DNA of 64,000 nt from Gloeocapsopsis dulcis (GTDB lineage Bacteria; Cyanobacteriota; Cyanobacteriia; Cyanobacteriales; Chroococcidiopsidaceae). How positions within the stretch are numbered: the stretch's first letter is position 1; the number at the start of each line of letters is the position of its first letter. Below the pieces are notes generated by a model. The model searched no databases. It was not told the origin of the DNA and worked only from the letters and a program-made list of their open reading frames with translations. Positions 57,628 through 64,000 of the stretch are shown piece by piece. Position numbers and translations under genes: made by a program. Location: positions 977,501 to 1,041,500 of the forward strand of contig NZ_CP119968.1 in NCBI RefSeq assembly GCF_032163395.1. Reading direction: 5' to 3'.

Positions 57628-59801
57628 ATTATTGCATTACCCTCAAGCCTGTTTACTCCTGTCCTGCTTCAGAAACACCAAGGGGTGTGAAGCTACCGGA
57701 AGGCTGGTCACTTGCCTGGCATCAAGCTGCAACATTGGAGGCAATACGAGATCCAAATATTGACGTTATCTTCAATACCGCCATGACAGGCGACGGCAAA
57801 AGTTTGGCAGCTTATCTAGAGACTCTACTGACAGATTTTTGTGCAGTTGGGCTGTATCCAACTAATGAACTTGCCCGTGACCAAGAGACTCAAATTAAGG
57901 GATACATTGATAAATTCCAGCCGTACAGCAAGCCACGTGTGGTTCGACTCAGTGGACAAGAGTTAGAAATATATGCTGAAAATGAGGGTTTAAAAAAAGC
58001 GGCAGCAATTGCTACTCGCACAGGTCAAGCTGAAATCCTGCTAACTAACCCTGATATCCTTCACTACTTGCATCGAGATGCGTATTTAACTCGTGGTGAC
58101 AGTCCTGATAAGTTGTGGAACCGAATTGACAAGAATTTTGACCTATTTATTTTTGATGAATTTCATGTTTTCCAGGCTCCACAAATCGCTAGTGTGATTA
58201 ACACAATGCTGTTAATCAAAAATACCAATCGCCGCAAAAAATTTCTCTTTCTATCAGCAACTCCAAATAAACAATTGCTAGAACGATTGAAAATAGCTGG
58301 ATTTCGGTGTAAGGATAACCCAATTGATCAAAGTAAATACCAGTTTCCTGATACAGCTAATGAATGCTCTCAATTGGAAACACAAGGATGGCGACAGGTA
58401 TCGCGGGAAATTACCTTGAATTTCATTTCCTTGGAACCAACTTCTAAGGCATCTGAAACTTGGCTGAAAGAAAACAGGGATCGCATCCTAACTCAGTTTC
58501 AAAAACATCCTGACAGCAAAGGAGCAATCATCCTTAACTCAATTGCAGCAGTAAAGCGTCTTACACCGTTTTTTCGAGAAATATTAGAGCCTCATGGCTT
58601 GGTGGTTGGCGAGAATACAGGCTTATCTGGGAAGGAAGAGAAAGAGCGATCGCTACAAGCTGACTTGGTTCTCGGCACTAGCACAATTGATGTCGGAGTT
58701 GACTTCAAGATTAATTTTCTCATCTTTGAATCAGCAGATGCAGGTAGTTTCATTCAGCGTCTAGGAAGGCTGGGACGGCATGACGGCTACGAACAGAACG
58801 GACAAAAGATTGCTTTTGAAACATTCACAGCTTACGCACTAACACCAAATTTTTTAGTAGAAAAGCTGTTCCTCGGCGACACTCCAATTCTAGAAGCTAC
58901 TGGCATTTATGACCGTTCTTTTTTCCATCACCAAATTCGTGAAAACTACCGCCGAATTAATGATTTTGAAGGATACTACTCTCGCTGGGGTGCAGTTCAG
59001 TCAATGCGGATTTGCCTACAGCTAGGACATAAAACAATTAAGCAGCAATATGAAAGCAGTCAAAAGGCATTTCAAACGGCTTGTGAAGAGGTGTTTAACA
59101 CTAACTTAAAAAAAGTATTTGGTCGTAGTAAAGCATGGGAAAGAGAGTGGCAGCAACTCTCAGGTAACGGTAAGGGAAATCCTATTGCCGAAGATGCTTC
59201 CAGTTTTCGAGGCTTTAGTCCTCTTCAGTGTGGTATTTATGATTTAACAGAATCGAATGAGATAGATAGGTTTAAAACTTACGATTTACCAGGAATTTTG
59301 GGCAATCTGGAAATTGAGGTGATGACTAAAGAGGGGTTTATGCAACTTCTCAAAGAAACCACTGAACGCATCGGACAACCGATTCCTAAAGGTCGATTTG
59401 CCCATTGTCTCGCCTTCATGAAGTTACGGACATATCGGGAAGAACGGCTGAATTGGCGATTTACCTATTCAGGAAAATTGGATGCGATCGCAGATGCTTG
59501 GAAGGTTCAGGTGTTGACGGGGATTGAGGTTTGGCAACCTGAGAACTATTGGATTGGTGAGATTAACAAGCGGCTGAAGAAGCAAGCTTTGGTGAGTTAT
59601 GTGATTCGTCGTCCAGTGGCGGAGGTGCGATCGCGCTTGCGACTCCCCATGCACTTTGCGATTTACCCAATTAGCGACCAGTACAGTTTTCACGATACAA
59701 CTGCACCCTATTCTATTGCTTTCAGCCAGTCAGCTTTACTGCTGGATACCCTTGCTTACTCATTTAAAAGTCAAGGAGGTGAGATATGGATTGCTGGATA
59801 G
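57621..59801 (+). CDS. cas3: Type I-D CRISPR helicase Cas3' (no HD domain)
   Basis: The 726-residue SF2 helicase unwinds target DNA in type I-D interference. It has LAWHQAATLEAIRD, Walker A NTAMTGDGKSLAAYLE, YPTNELARDQETQ, the DEAD-box variant FIFDEFHVF, motif III FLSATPN and the helicase-C segment TSTIDVGVDF ... FIQRLGRLGRHD. No HD nuclease domain is present, as expected for I-D, where HD is in Cas10d. I start at ATG 57621 (MSDYCITLKPVYS), since the longer frame from 57555 runs into the regulator's promoter. The TAG stop shares its final G with the first CRISPR repeat. Confidence 0.93.
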   Translation: MSDYCITLKPVYSCPASETPRGVKLPEGWSLAWHQAATLEAIRDPNIDVIFNTAMTGDGKSLAAYLETLLTDFCAVGLYPTNELARDQETQIKGYIDKFQPYSKPRVVRLSGQELEIYAENEGLKKAAAIATRTGQAEILLTNPDILHYLHRDAYLTRGDSPDKLWNRIDKNFDLFIFDEFHVFQAPQIASVINTMLLIKNTNRRKKFLFLSATPNKQLLERLKIAGFRCKDNPIDQSKYQFPDTANECSQLETQGWRQVSREITLNFISLEPTSKASETWLKENRDRILTQFQKHPDSKGAIILNSIAAVKRLTPFFREILEPHGLVVGENTGLSGKEEKERSLQADLVLGTSTIDVGVDFKINFLIFESADAGSFIQRLGRLGRHDGYEQNGQKIAFETFTAYALTPNFLVEKLFLGDTPILEATGIYDRSFFHHQIRENYRRINDFEGYYSRWGAVQSMRICLQLGHKTIKQQYESSQKAFQTACEEVFNTNLKKVFGRSKAWEREWQQLSGNGKGNPIAEDASSFRGFSPLQCGIYDLTESNEIDRFKTYDLPGILGNLEIEVMTKEGFMQLLKETTERIGQPIPKGRFAHCLAFMKLRTYREERLNWRFTYSGKLDAIADAWKVQVLTGIEVWQPENYWIGEINKRLKKQALVSYVIRRPVAEVRSRLRLPMHFAIYPISDQYSFHDTTAPYSIAFSQSALLLDTLAYSFKSQGGEIWIAG

Positions 59802-59908
59802 TTTCAATCCCTGATAGGGATTAAGGGTGAATTTTGCAGGGAAGCTTACGGCAATAAGCACAGACTTATTCGTTTCAATCCCTGATAGGGATTTGAGATT
59901 CCTGCAAC
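59801..59908 (-). CRISPR. Two-repeat mini CRISPR unit (repeat-spacer-degenerate repeat) next to cas3'
   Basis: One full 37-nt repeat lies at 59872-59908. It starts GTTTCAATCCCTGATAGGG, ends TTCCTGCAAC and has GTT.../...AAC ends. A second at 59801-59837 matches only in its first 22 nt and then diverges. The period is 71 bp, leaving a 34-nt spacer at 59838-59871. Canonical handle logic (ATTGAAAC before the spacer) puts transcription on the minus strand, with the full repeat first. Both keep the AATCCCTATCAGGGATT hairpin. The unit begins on the last base of the cas3' stop codon. No further repeats are visible nearby, so this is not an ordinary array. Confidence 0.85.
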
Positions 59909-59949
59909 CCGTGAAATGAGATGTTCTTCGTCAAGGATGTCATGAAAGG

Positions 59950-60012
59950 GTTGAATAAGTCAACTCTTATGGATTGTTGAATAAGTCTGCGCTCTTTTCT
60001 TTGCTTGACATG
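59950..60012 (+). promoter_or_regulatory. Two PAM-flanked partial targets of the mini-CRISPR spacer
   Basis: Site 1: GTT (59950-59952) then GAATAAGTCAACTCTTATGG, matching the first 20 spacer nt at 15 positions (1-9, 14-18, 20). Site 2: GTT (59976-59978) then GAATAAGTCTGCGCT..., matching positions 1-11 and 13-15. The mismatch at 12 falls on a base that type I complexes flip out. GTT fits the GTN/GTH PAM known for type I-D. Site 2's protospacer (59979-60012) covers the -35 box at 60005-60010. Confidence 0.75.
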
Positions 60013-60033
60013 AGCTATCGCTTTCAGTACCTT
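60005..60033 (+). promoter_or_regulatory. Candidate promoter TTGACA-N17-TACCTT
   Basis: A consensus -35 TTGACA lies at 60005-60010. After a 17-bp spacer the -10-like TACCTT (TANNNT) lies at 60028-60033. Start of transcription would fall near 60040, exactly where the stem-loop leader begins. Confidence 0.5.
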
Positions 60034-60039
60034 CAGATT

Positions 60040-60093
60040 AAGCAAATCGCTGAAGCCCAGAAATGATAGGCATTTGGGCTGACGGATTTGCTT
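60040..60093 (+). ncRNA. Stem-loop leader upstream of the 65-residue gene
   Basis: Outer arms AAGCAAATC (60040-60048) and GATTTGCTT (60085-60093) pair perfectly, and inner arms AGCCCAGAAATG (60054-60065) and CATTTGGGCT (60071-60080) pair with a one-base bulge. No T-run follows, so it is not a terminator. It could be an RNA stabiliser, a regulatory leader or a CreT-like RNA. A small 18-codon frame (60010-60066, MSYRFQYLQIKQIAEAQK) overlaps it, without a ribosome site. Confidence 0.55.
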
Positions 60094-60126
60094 GGAAAAA
60101 ATTCTAAAAGGAGGTGATAAATAATC

Positions 60127-60324
60127 ATGCTTGTCAAATTGACCAATCTTGAGCGATTAATTGCAGTCCTAAAAGACGGTCAGTGGCATTCGAGCGATGA
60201 GCTAGCTAACAAAGTCAGCTGGCGCTTCGGACACACAGTGTTTGAAGCTCGTAAGAAGGGCTACTCAATTGAGAAGCGGAAGGTTGCCCACAACCGATTT
60301 GAATATCGGATGCTGGCAGCATAA
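60127..60324 (+). CDS. Small winged-helix-like protein inside the cas operon
   Basis: The 65-residue protein has LTNLERLIAVLKDGQWHSSDELANKV followed by RFGHTVFEARKKGYSIEKRK, a helix-turn-helix plus wing layout seen in small phage/mobile-element proteins. It is basic. Its ribosome site AAAGGAGGTGAT matches the full anti-Shine-Dalgarno sequence (60107-60118), which is unusually strong for this locus. It lies downstream of the mini-CRISPR target sites and the stem-loop leader, so it is a candidate toxin or regulator controlled by the mini-CRISPR RNA. The family was not recognised further. Confidence 0.7.
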   Translation: MLVKLTNLERLIAVLKDGQWHSSDELANKVSWRFGHTVFEARKKGYSIEKRKVAHNRFEYRMLAA

Positions 60325-60337
60325 CGCATTTCATAGC

Positions 60338-60535
60338 TCCTGTAGGGATTTCTCTGGATAGCCAGAGAGTCCCTTACAAGAGAGGGAAGTCTTAGGCAGC
60401 TTGCGACATTAAGTTCAGGCGTAGGCAATCTTAACCCCCATTTGCTAGAAGCAAGACTTATAGCACAGGCTGGTTAAGCTCCAACAAAAGAACAAATCTA
60501 AAGCAGCTAACCTTACTAAAGCTTCCCTCTCTTTC
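60338..60535 (+). ncRNA. Strongly structured noncoding segment (candidate RNA)
   Basis: Nested pairings are visible. Hairpin 1: TGTAGGGA (60341) with TCCCTTACA (60370) around TCTCTGG/CCAGAGA. A 12-bp long-range stem: AAGAGAGGGAAG (60378-60389) with CTTCCCTCTCTT (60522-60533). Inside it: GTCTT (60389-60393) with AAGAC (60453-60457) or CTTGC with GCAAG, TTAAG (60409) with CTTAA (60430), and GGTTAAGCT (60472) with AGCTAACC (60505). Such closing plus internal stems suggest a conserved RNA of ~200 nt. It loosely resembles a HEARO/omega-RNA layout, but no IscB gene follows. The strand is chosen from context; RNA on the minus strand is equally possible. Confidence 0.55.
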
Positions 60536-60577
60536 CTACTCATTGAAACATTCATTCAAACTCAACAAAATCTCAAT

Positions 60578-61030
60578 ATGCCTCACACAACACCAACACT
60601 AGAAGAAATCAAGGTACTTTCTCCGCAACTGCCAAAGAAAATTCCTTATCTCAAAATGCTAAGTTTGTTTGGTTCTCGCGCCAGAGGTGATACCAATGCT
60701 AATAGTGATTGGGACTTTGCCGCTCTCTATGATGAAGAACTACGAAAAGAACATGTAGGTGATAATGCTTGGGCTTGGTTTGAAGTGCCTCAATTGATTG
60801 GTCAGCTTTTTGAAATTAACAGCGACATAATTGATGTTGTAGAACTAAATAGCTGTTCCTGGTTAATCGCTCACTTCATTGCTCGTGATGGAATCCTTCT
60901 TTATGAGAAAGACCCTGGAGGGTTTGAGTATTTTCGGCTAACAGCACTAAAGAGTGAATCAGAGCTTAAAAAGTTTCGTCAAGACCAACGCCAGCTAATT
61001 GAAATGGACTTGAAAAAGTGGGGTGTATGA
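60578..61030 (+). CDS. MntA-like nucleotidyltransferase (antitoxin type)
   Basis: The 150-residue protein has LFGSRARGDTNANSDWDFAALYDEEL, the GSx10DxD motif of minimal nucleotidyltransferases, followed by DIIDVVELNSCSWLIAHFIARDGILLYEK. In MntA-HepT modules this protein AMPylates and silences the HEPN toxin. Here the 3' neighbour starts on the overlapping ATGA and is a broken HEPN gene. Its presence between cas3' and cas10d is unusual. Confidence 0.85.
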   Translation: MPHTTPTLEEIKVLSPQLPKKIPYLKMLSLFGSRARGDTNANSDWDFAALYDEELRKEHVGDNAWAWFEVPQLIGQLFEINSDIIDVVELNSCSWLIAHFIARDGILLYEKDPGGFEYFRLTALKSESELKKFRQDQRQLIEMDLKKWGV

Positions 61031-61173
61031 CTGATGGAATGCGAAACATTTTAGTCTATCAGTACAAAGAGATAGACAGCCGAATCGTATTTACAGCTAT
61101 TCAAAAAGCTTTGACTCAATATCCACATTATATACAGCAAATTACGGCTTATCTAGATTCATTAGAGGGATAA
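61027..61173 (+). pseudogene. Truncated HEPN (HepT/DUF86-like) toxin, catalytic His lost
   Basis: The 48-codon frame MTDGMRNILVYQYKEIDSR then IVFTAIQKALTQYPHYIQQ matches the C-terminal third of DUF86 HEPN proteins. The RNase motif Rx4H, usually MRNILVHEY, reads RNILVYQY, so the His is replaced by Tyr. The N-terminal helices are missing. It overlaps the mntA-like stop by 4 bp and ends 1 bp before cas10d. The toxin is almost surely dead. Confidence 0.8.
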
Positions 61174-61174
61174 G

Positions 61175-64000
61175 ATGGCTAAGAAACGTAAAAGCTTTGA
61201 GCAGGAAGAAAAACAGTTATCGCTATTTGATCATCAAGATGAATCAGACCTAACCCCCCCAGCCCCCCTTCCCTACAAGGGAATGGGGGAGCCGGACTCC
61301 CCTCTCCTACAAGGAAAGGGGTTGGGGGAGAGGTTAACTGAGCAGGATTCAGATGATGATTGGTTGCAAGATGAGGATTTAGATTCGGACTTTGAACCCT
61401 CTAATCGCACTATCGAACCCCAGTCCCGCGAGTTACTAACCCTCAAGCTACTACGAGAGGCAATTCAGACTCAAAATCCTCACGATCAGGTGATAAGCGA
61501 CTTTGCAGAGTATGTTTTACCTAATCTTCTGCGGGTGGCAATTGGCGTTACAGCAAAAGGCGGTAAGTTTTTTGATGAACTAGATCGCAAGAATGAAGCG
61601 GAAGGAAAAGATAGAGTTCGACGGGACAATGCAGGCGATCAATCACTCAATACTCACTTGCTCAATGGACTGTTTCCAGCTAATTTAATTGAGCAACGGT
61701 TAGAAAAACTTAATACCACTGTGCAGCGGGTGGTGCGAGAACGCGAACGGCGGATCGTAATTGCTGGGTTTATTCTCCATGACTTTGAGAAATTCCCCGA
61801 TGTCCCTGCTGATTGTCGCAAATTATCGTTAGAACAACATCGTCAAATTATTGATGAAAAAGTGCGTCAGCTAGGTTTAGATCGCTTCATCAATCCTGAT
61901 GATTCAGATGCCTACAGAGAGTATTTGGATGATTTACTTTGTGTTGCCTATAACGCTCAACGACGGTGGGATACTAACTGGAACTTTTCGGAGTTTGGAC
62001 TAAACCCAGTATTACGCGATCGCACTCTCCGCGCTCTTTCCGATTTAACCTGTTTAGCTGATTCCTTAGCTTCTATCATCAAACATCCTCAGGATGCTGA
62101 AAATACAAGGCTAAATGAGTTAATTCATAGCCTGAGTGATGGACAACTAAAATTTACTTACCACAGCATTGCGGAGAACCGAGGCGTACTCACCAACGTA
62201 GTAAATAACGCTTTGATGGAGGCTCACGTCAGCCTTAATACTCAGAACTGCGCCTACTATGAACCACTGCTCTATCTACCAACTGGTGTAATCTACTTGG
62301 CACAACGGGACGCACCCTCTGTACAAGTTGAAGATTTACCAGAACGGGTTGTTAACAAGATTAAGCAATTCTGTGCCAGTCAGCTACGTCTGCGACAAAC
62401 AGGCTTTGGCAGAGATGGCAAGGGGATGAAATATGCCGAGTACTACAATCTGTTTTTTGATGCTCCAGATTTAATGCGAGTTGCTCTGGATGCTACTTTA
62501 CGCATTTTAAGAACTGGAAAGAGTTCGGTTGCAAAAAGCCGCAGTGATAATCTCATCAAATTTCAGCAACAGAATGTTTTATCGGCTGATTATAACTTTG
62601 AGTTTACTGACGATATTCGCATTGACCAAATTGCAGAGTTTGGAGACTTAATTAGCCGCAAAATTTGGGGAGAACAAGTAAAGCAAATCGAAGCGGAACG
62701 GAAGAAGGACAAAAAACTCCCTACAATACCCCATCTAGATATTGTCGAAGAAATTGCCAAATTCTGGAATTTGTCGGAGTACCTACTCCCTATCCGAGAA
62801 ATCCAACGAATCAATGAAAGTCTGAAGGAACACAAGCTAAAGGGTAATACTGGTGGCGTTCCCTACGAATGGTATTACTTAGGCGCAAAGTATCTAGAAC
62901 GTCACCCAGGACTTGAGGATGTGCGGGAGATTTGTCAGGATGCGATCGCCTACATTTCCCAACTCATTAAACCCACCGTTGTACAGTACAAACTGCCTGA
63001 TGGTTGGGACGATTTGCGATTGTGGGTGACACGGGTTGTCATGCTACCCGGAAAAGCTACATCTGTCACAACATCTGCTGAAGTATTCTTACAAGAGTTA
63101 TCAGGTTATCAATTAGCTAAAAAACCGGGGAGAGGACGACAGCTAATCTGTTCTATTTCTCATTCTCCTTATACGGTAACTGAGCAGATGGAGTCAGCCG
63201 TGTTATTCACCCCTCAGGTTTATACCAATAAACAAATGCTGGGAGGTTCTAACGCTAAACGCAATATTTCTAGCATTGCTGGCATTGAAATGATGCTGCG
63301 GCAAATTTTGATGAATCAAACTCAAGCAGTGGGTAAAAGATTTGAGGATGGTAAGTATCGCTATCTCTATTTCTATCCGACTTATTACTTCACGCCAGAG
63401 ACTAACAAGTTTCTGCAAAAGGCGTACAATGGTATTGCTCAAACTCGCTTTGATACCAGCATCCGCAATCACTTCATTAGTAAGGATTTGCAAGCGAACT
63501 TAGAACGCGATCGCTATCAAAGTGTTGATGCTTTCCTAATTAACGAAAATATCGAATCTGGCAAAGACCGTACCTTCAAACTGTCCTATCCAGAAGACCA
63601 ACCTTTGACATTTTACTTCATGGCGCTACCTCCTGGTCGAGATGGCACTGATACCGAATCTTGGGTAATGCCAAGTTGGTTAGCGTTTGCGTTTCCAATG
63701 ATTCTGGATGTCAAGACGGTAGTTTCAGAGTCACCCATTCCCCCATTTAATGATGGTGCAGAGTTTGAGGAAAGTGTCTTTCTTGATAGTGCGCCACAGG
63801 CATTTAGGGTGTTGACGAAACGCGATCGCTTCCGTCTTGATTACATCCTTGAAGGATGGACGGAAGACAGTAAAGAATATTCCGCACCACTTAATCTGCT
63901 AACAGCCGCCTATGCTATTCACCTTGATGTTAATGCTAGACAGGGTAAATCTGGTTATGACTCTAACTGGGGACGTTTTACTGAACTGGCAAAGGATTTT
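61175..64000 (+). CDS. cas10d: Type I-D Cas10d (Csc3), large subunit with HD nuclease; runs off the window
   Basis: The open frame from ATG 61175 runs to the window end (942 codons). An N-terminal acidic region carries a repeat-derived insert (residues ~26-55, TPPAPLPYKG ... SPLLQGKGLGER). A conserved HD site IVIAGFILHDFEKFPDVP follows near residue 200. The rest (AEYYNLFFDAPDLMRVALDATLRIL, FYFMALPPGRDGTDTESWVMPSWL) matches the Cas10d family. It supplies the DNA nuclease for this I-D complex, consistent with the HD-less Cas3'. csc2, csc1 and cas6 presumably follow beyond base 64000. Confidence 0.92.
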   Translation, partial: MAKKRKSFEQEEKQLSLFDHQDESDLTPPAPLPYKGMGEPDSPLLQGKGLGERLTEQDSDDDWLQDEDLDSDFEPSNRTIEPQSRELLTLKLLREAIQTQNPHDQVISDFAEYVLPNLLRVAIGVTAKGGKFFDELDRKNEAEGKDRVRRDNAGDQSLNTHLLNGLFPANLIEQRLEKLNTTVQRVVRERERRIVIAGFILHDFEKFPDVPADCRKLSLEQHRQIIDEKVRQLGLDRFINPDDSDAYREYLDDLLCVAYNAQRRWDTNWNFSEFGLNPVLRDRTLRALSDLTCLADSLASIIKHPQDAENTRLNELIHSLSDGQLKFTYHSIAENRGVLTNVVNNALMEAHVSLNTQNCAYYEPLLYLPTGVIYLAQRDAPSVQVEDLPERVVNKIKQFCASQLRLRQTGFGRDGKGMKYAEYYNLFFDAPDLMRVALDATLRILRTGKSSVAKSRSDNLIKFQQQNVLSADYNFEFTDDIRIDQIAEFGDLISRKIWGEQVKQIEAERKKDKKLPTIPHLDIVEEIAKFWNLSEYLLPIREIQRINESLKEHKLKGNTGGVPYEWYYLGAKYLERHPGLEDVREICQDAIAYISQLIKPTVVQYKLPDGWDDLRLWVTRVVMLPGKATSVTTSAEVFLQELSGYQLAKKPGRGRQLICSISHSPYTVTEQMESAVLFTPQVYTNKQMLGGSNAKRNISSIAGIEMMLRQILMNQTQAVGKRFEDGKYRYLYFYPTYYFTPETNKFLQKAYNGIAQTRFDTSIRNHFISKDLQANLERDRYQSVDAFLINENIESGKDRTFKLSYPEDQPLTFYFMALPPGRDGTDTESWVMPSWLAFAFPMILDVKTVVSESPIPPFNDGAEFEESVFLDSAPQAFRVLTKRDRFRLDYILEGWTEDSKEYSAPLNLLTAAYAIHLDVNARQGKSGYDSNWGRFTELAKDF
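61250..61334. repeat. Palindromic intergenic-type repeats inserted in cas10d
   Basis: Two back-to-back units of the type ccccttccctacaaggga and ctctcctacaaggaaaggg lie in frame within the coding sequence, giving Pro/Gly-rich peptide. Similar elements occur between genes at 46745-46780 and 46815-46843. Confidence 0.8.

Noticed and set aside
59872-59908. Ordinary CRISPR array start
   Set aside because: Only two repeats exist, the second half-degenerate, and the spacer matches DNA about 100 bp away with PAMs; an ordinary immune array does not explain this.
1-64000. tRNA or rRNA genes
   Set aside because: I looked in the gaps between genes for cloverleaf-like segments and T-loop sequences and found none that hold up; a tRNA scan would be decisive.
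1-64000. HIP1 octamers (GCGATCGC) as a finding
   Set aside because: Their abundance is a well-known property of cyanobacterial genomes and adds only taxonomic support.

Overview
The window is chromosomal DNA from a cyanobacterium. The evidence is direct: dense HIP1 octamers (GCGATCGC), a ferredoxin-thioredoxin reductase catalytic subunit, an RpaB-type response regulator, a CP43-like/allophycocyanin remnant, DUF3110 and PRC-barrel proteins, and an NtcA-type urea transporter promoter. A Chroococcidiopsidales-like host (Gloeocapsopsis/Chroogloeocystis relatives) is my guess from general protein character and is not proven by the sequence.

Layout. 1-9.9 kb: end of a carboxylesterase, a PutA-type proline dehydrogenase/P5C dehydrogenase, two small unknowns, SMC, and a PRC-barrel protein. 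10-11.5 kb is a small graveyard: a HicAB pair, the tail of a type ISP restriction-modification gene with an internal stop, and a deletion remnant that joins the start of a CP43-like antenna gene to the end of an ApcB-like gene. 11.8-18.4 kb: DacB, a membrane-anchored unknown, IlvB with an added C-terminal zinc ribbon, an MFS transporter and a hydrolase-like protein. 18.5-24 kb: the complete urea ABC transporter operon urtABCDE behind a textbook class II NtcA promoter. 24.5-28 kb: M16 peptidase, fructosamine kinase and an orphan sugar-ABC permease. 28-30.1 kb: a restriction-modification pair whose methyltransferase carries an in-frame stop. 30.2-43.7 kb: envelope biogenesis (TamB, MurQ, LptF/LptB/LptA-like), DUF309, FtrC, DUF58 and TypA. 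44-47.6 kb is another accessory stretch: a second HicAB pair, two complete and one decayed copy of a small XRE regulator, and a frameshifted TM2 gene. 47.7-56.5 kb: UreC without UreA/UreB, a REC-kinase hybrid, an amidase, a GH1 beta-glucosidase, a HAD phosphatase and RpaB.

56.6-64 kb is the most interesting part: a type I-D CRISPR-Cas locus. A WYL regulator is divergent from cas3', and cas10d runs off the window end. Between cas3' and cas10d sits a 1.37-kb island. It holds a two-repeat mini CRISPR unit overlapping the cas3' stop codon, a promoter region with two partial matches to the single spacer, a stem-loop leader, a 65-residue winged-helix-like gene with a full-consensus ribosome site, a strongly structured noncoding segment, an MntA-like nucleotidyltransferase and a broken HEPN toxin. 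Read on the minus strand, the first bases of the spacer (GAATAAGTCTG) recur twice about 80-110 bp away on the plus strand. Each copy is preceded by GTT, which is a type I-D PAM, and the better site overlaps a plausible -35 box. This is the architecture expected of a CreA/CreT-like crRNA-guided autoregulatory or addiction module. As far as I know it has not been described for type I-D, and it is my main candidate for a new system.

All gene functions are assigned by reading motifs and family resemblance by eye. No database search or folding program was run.
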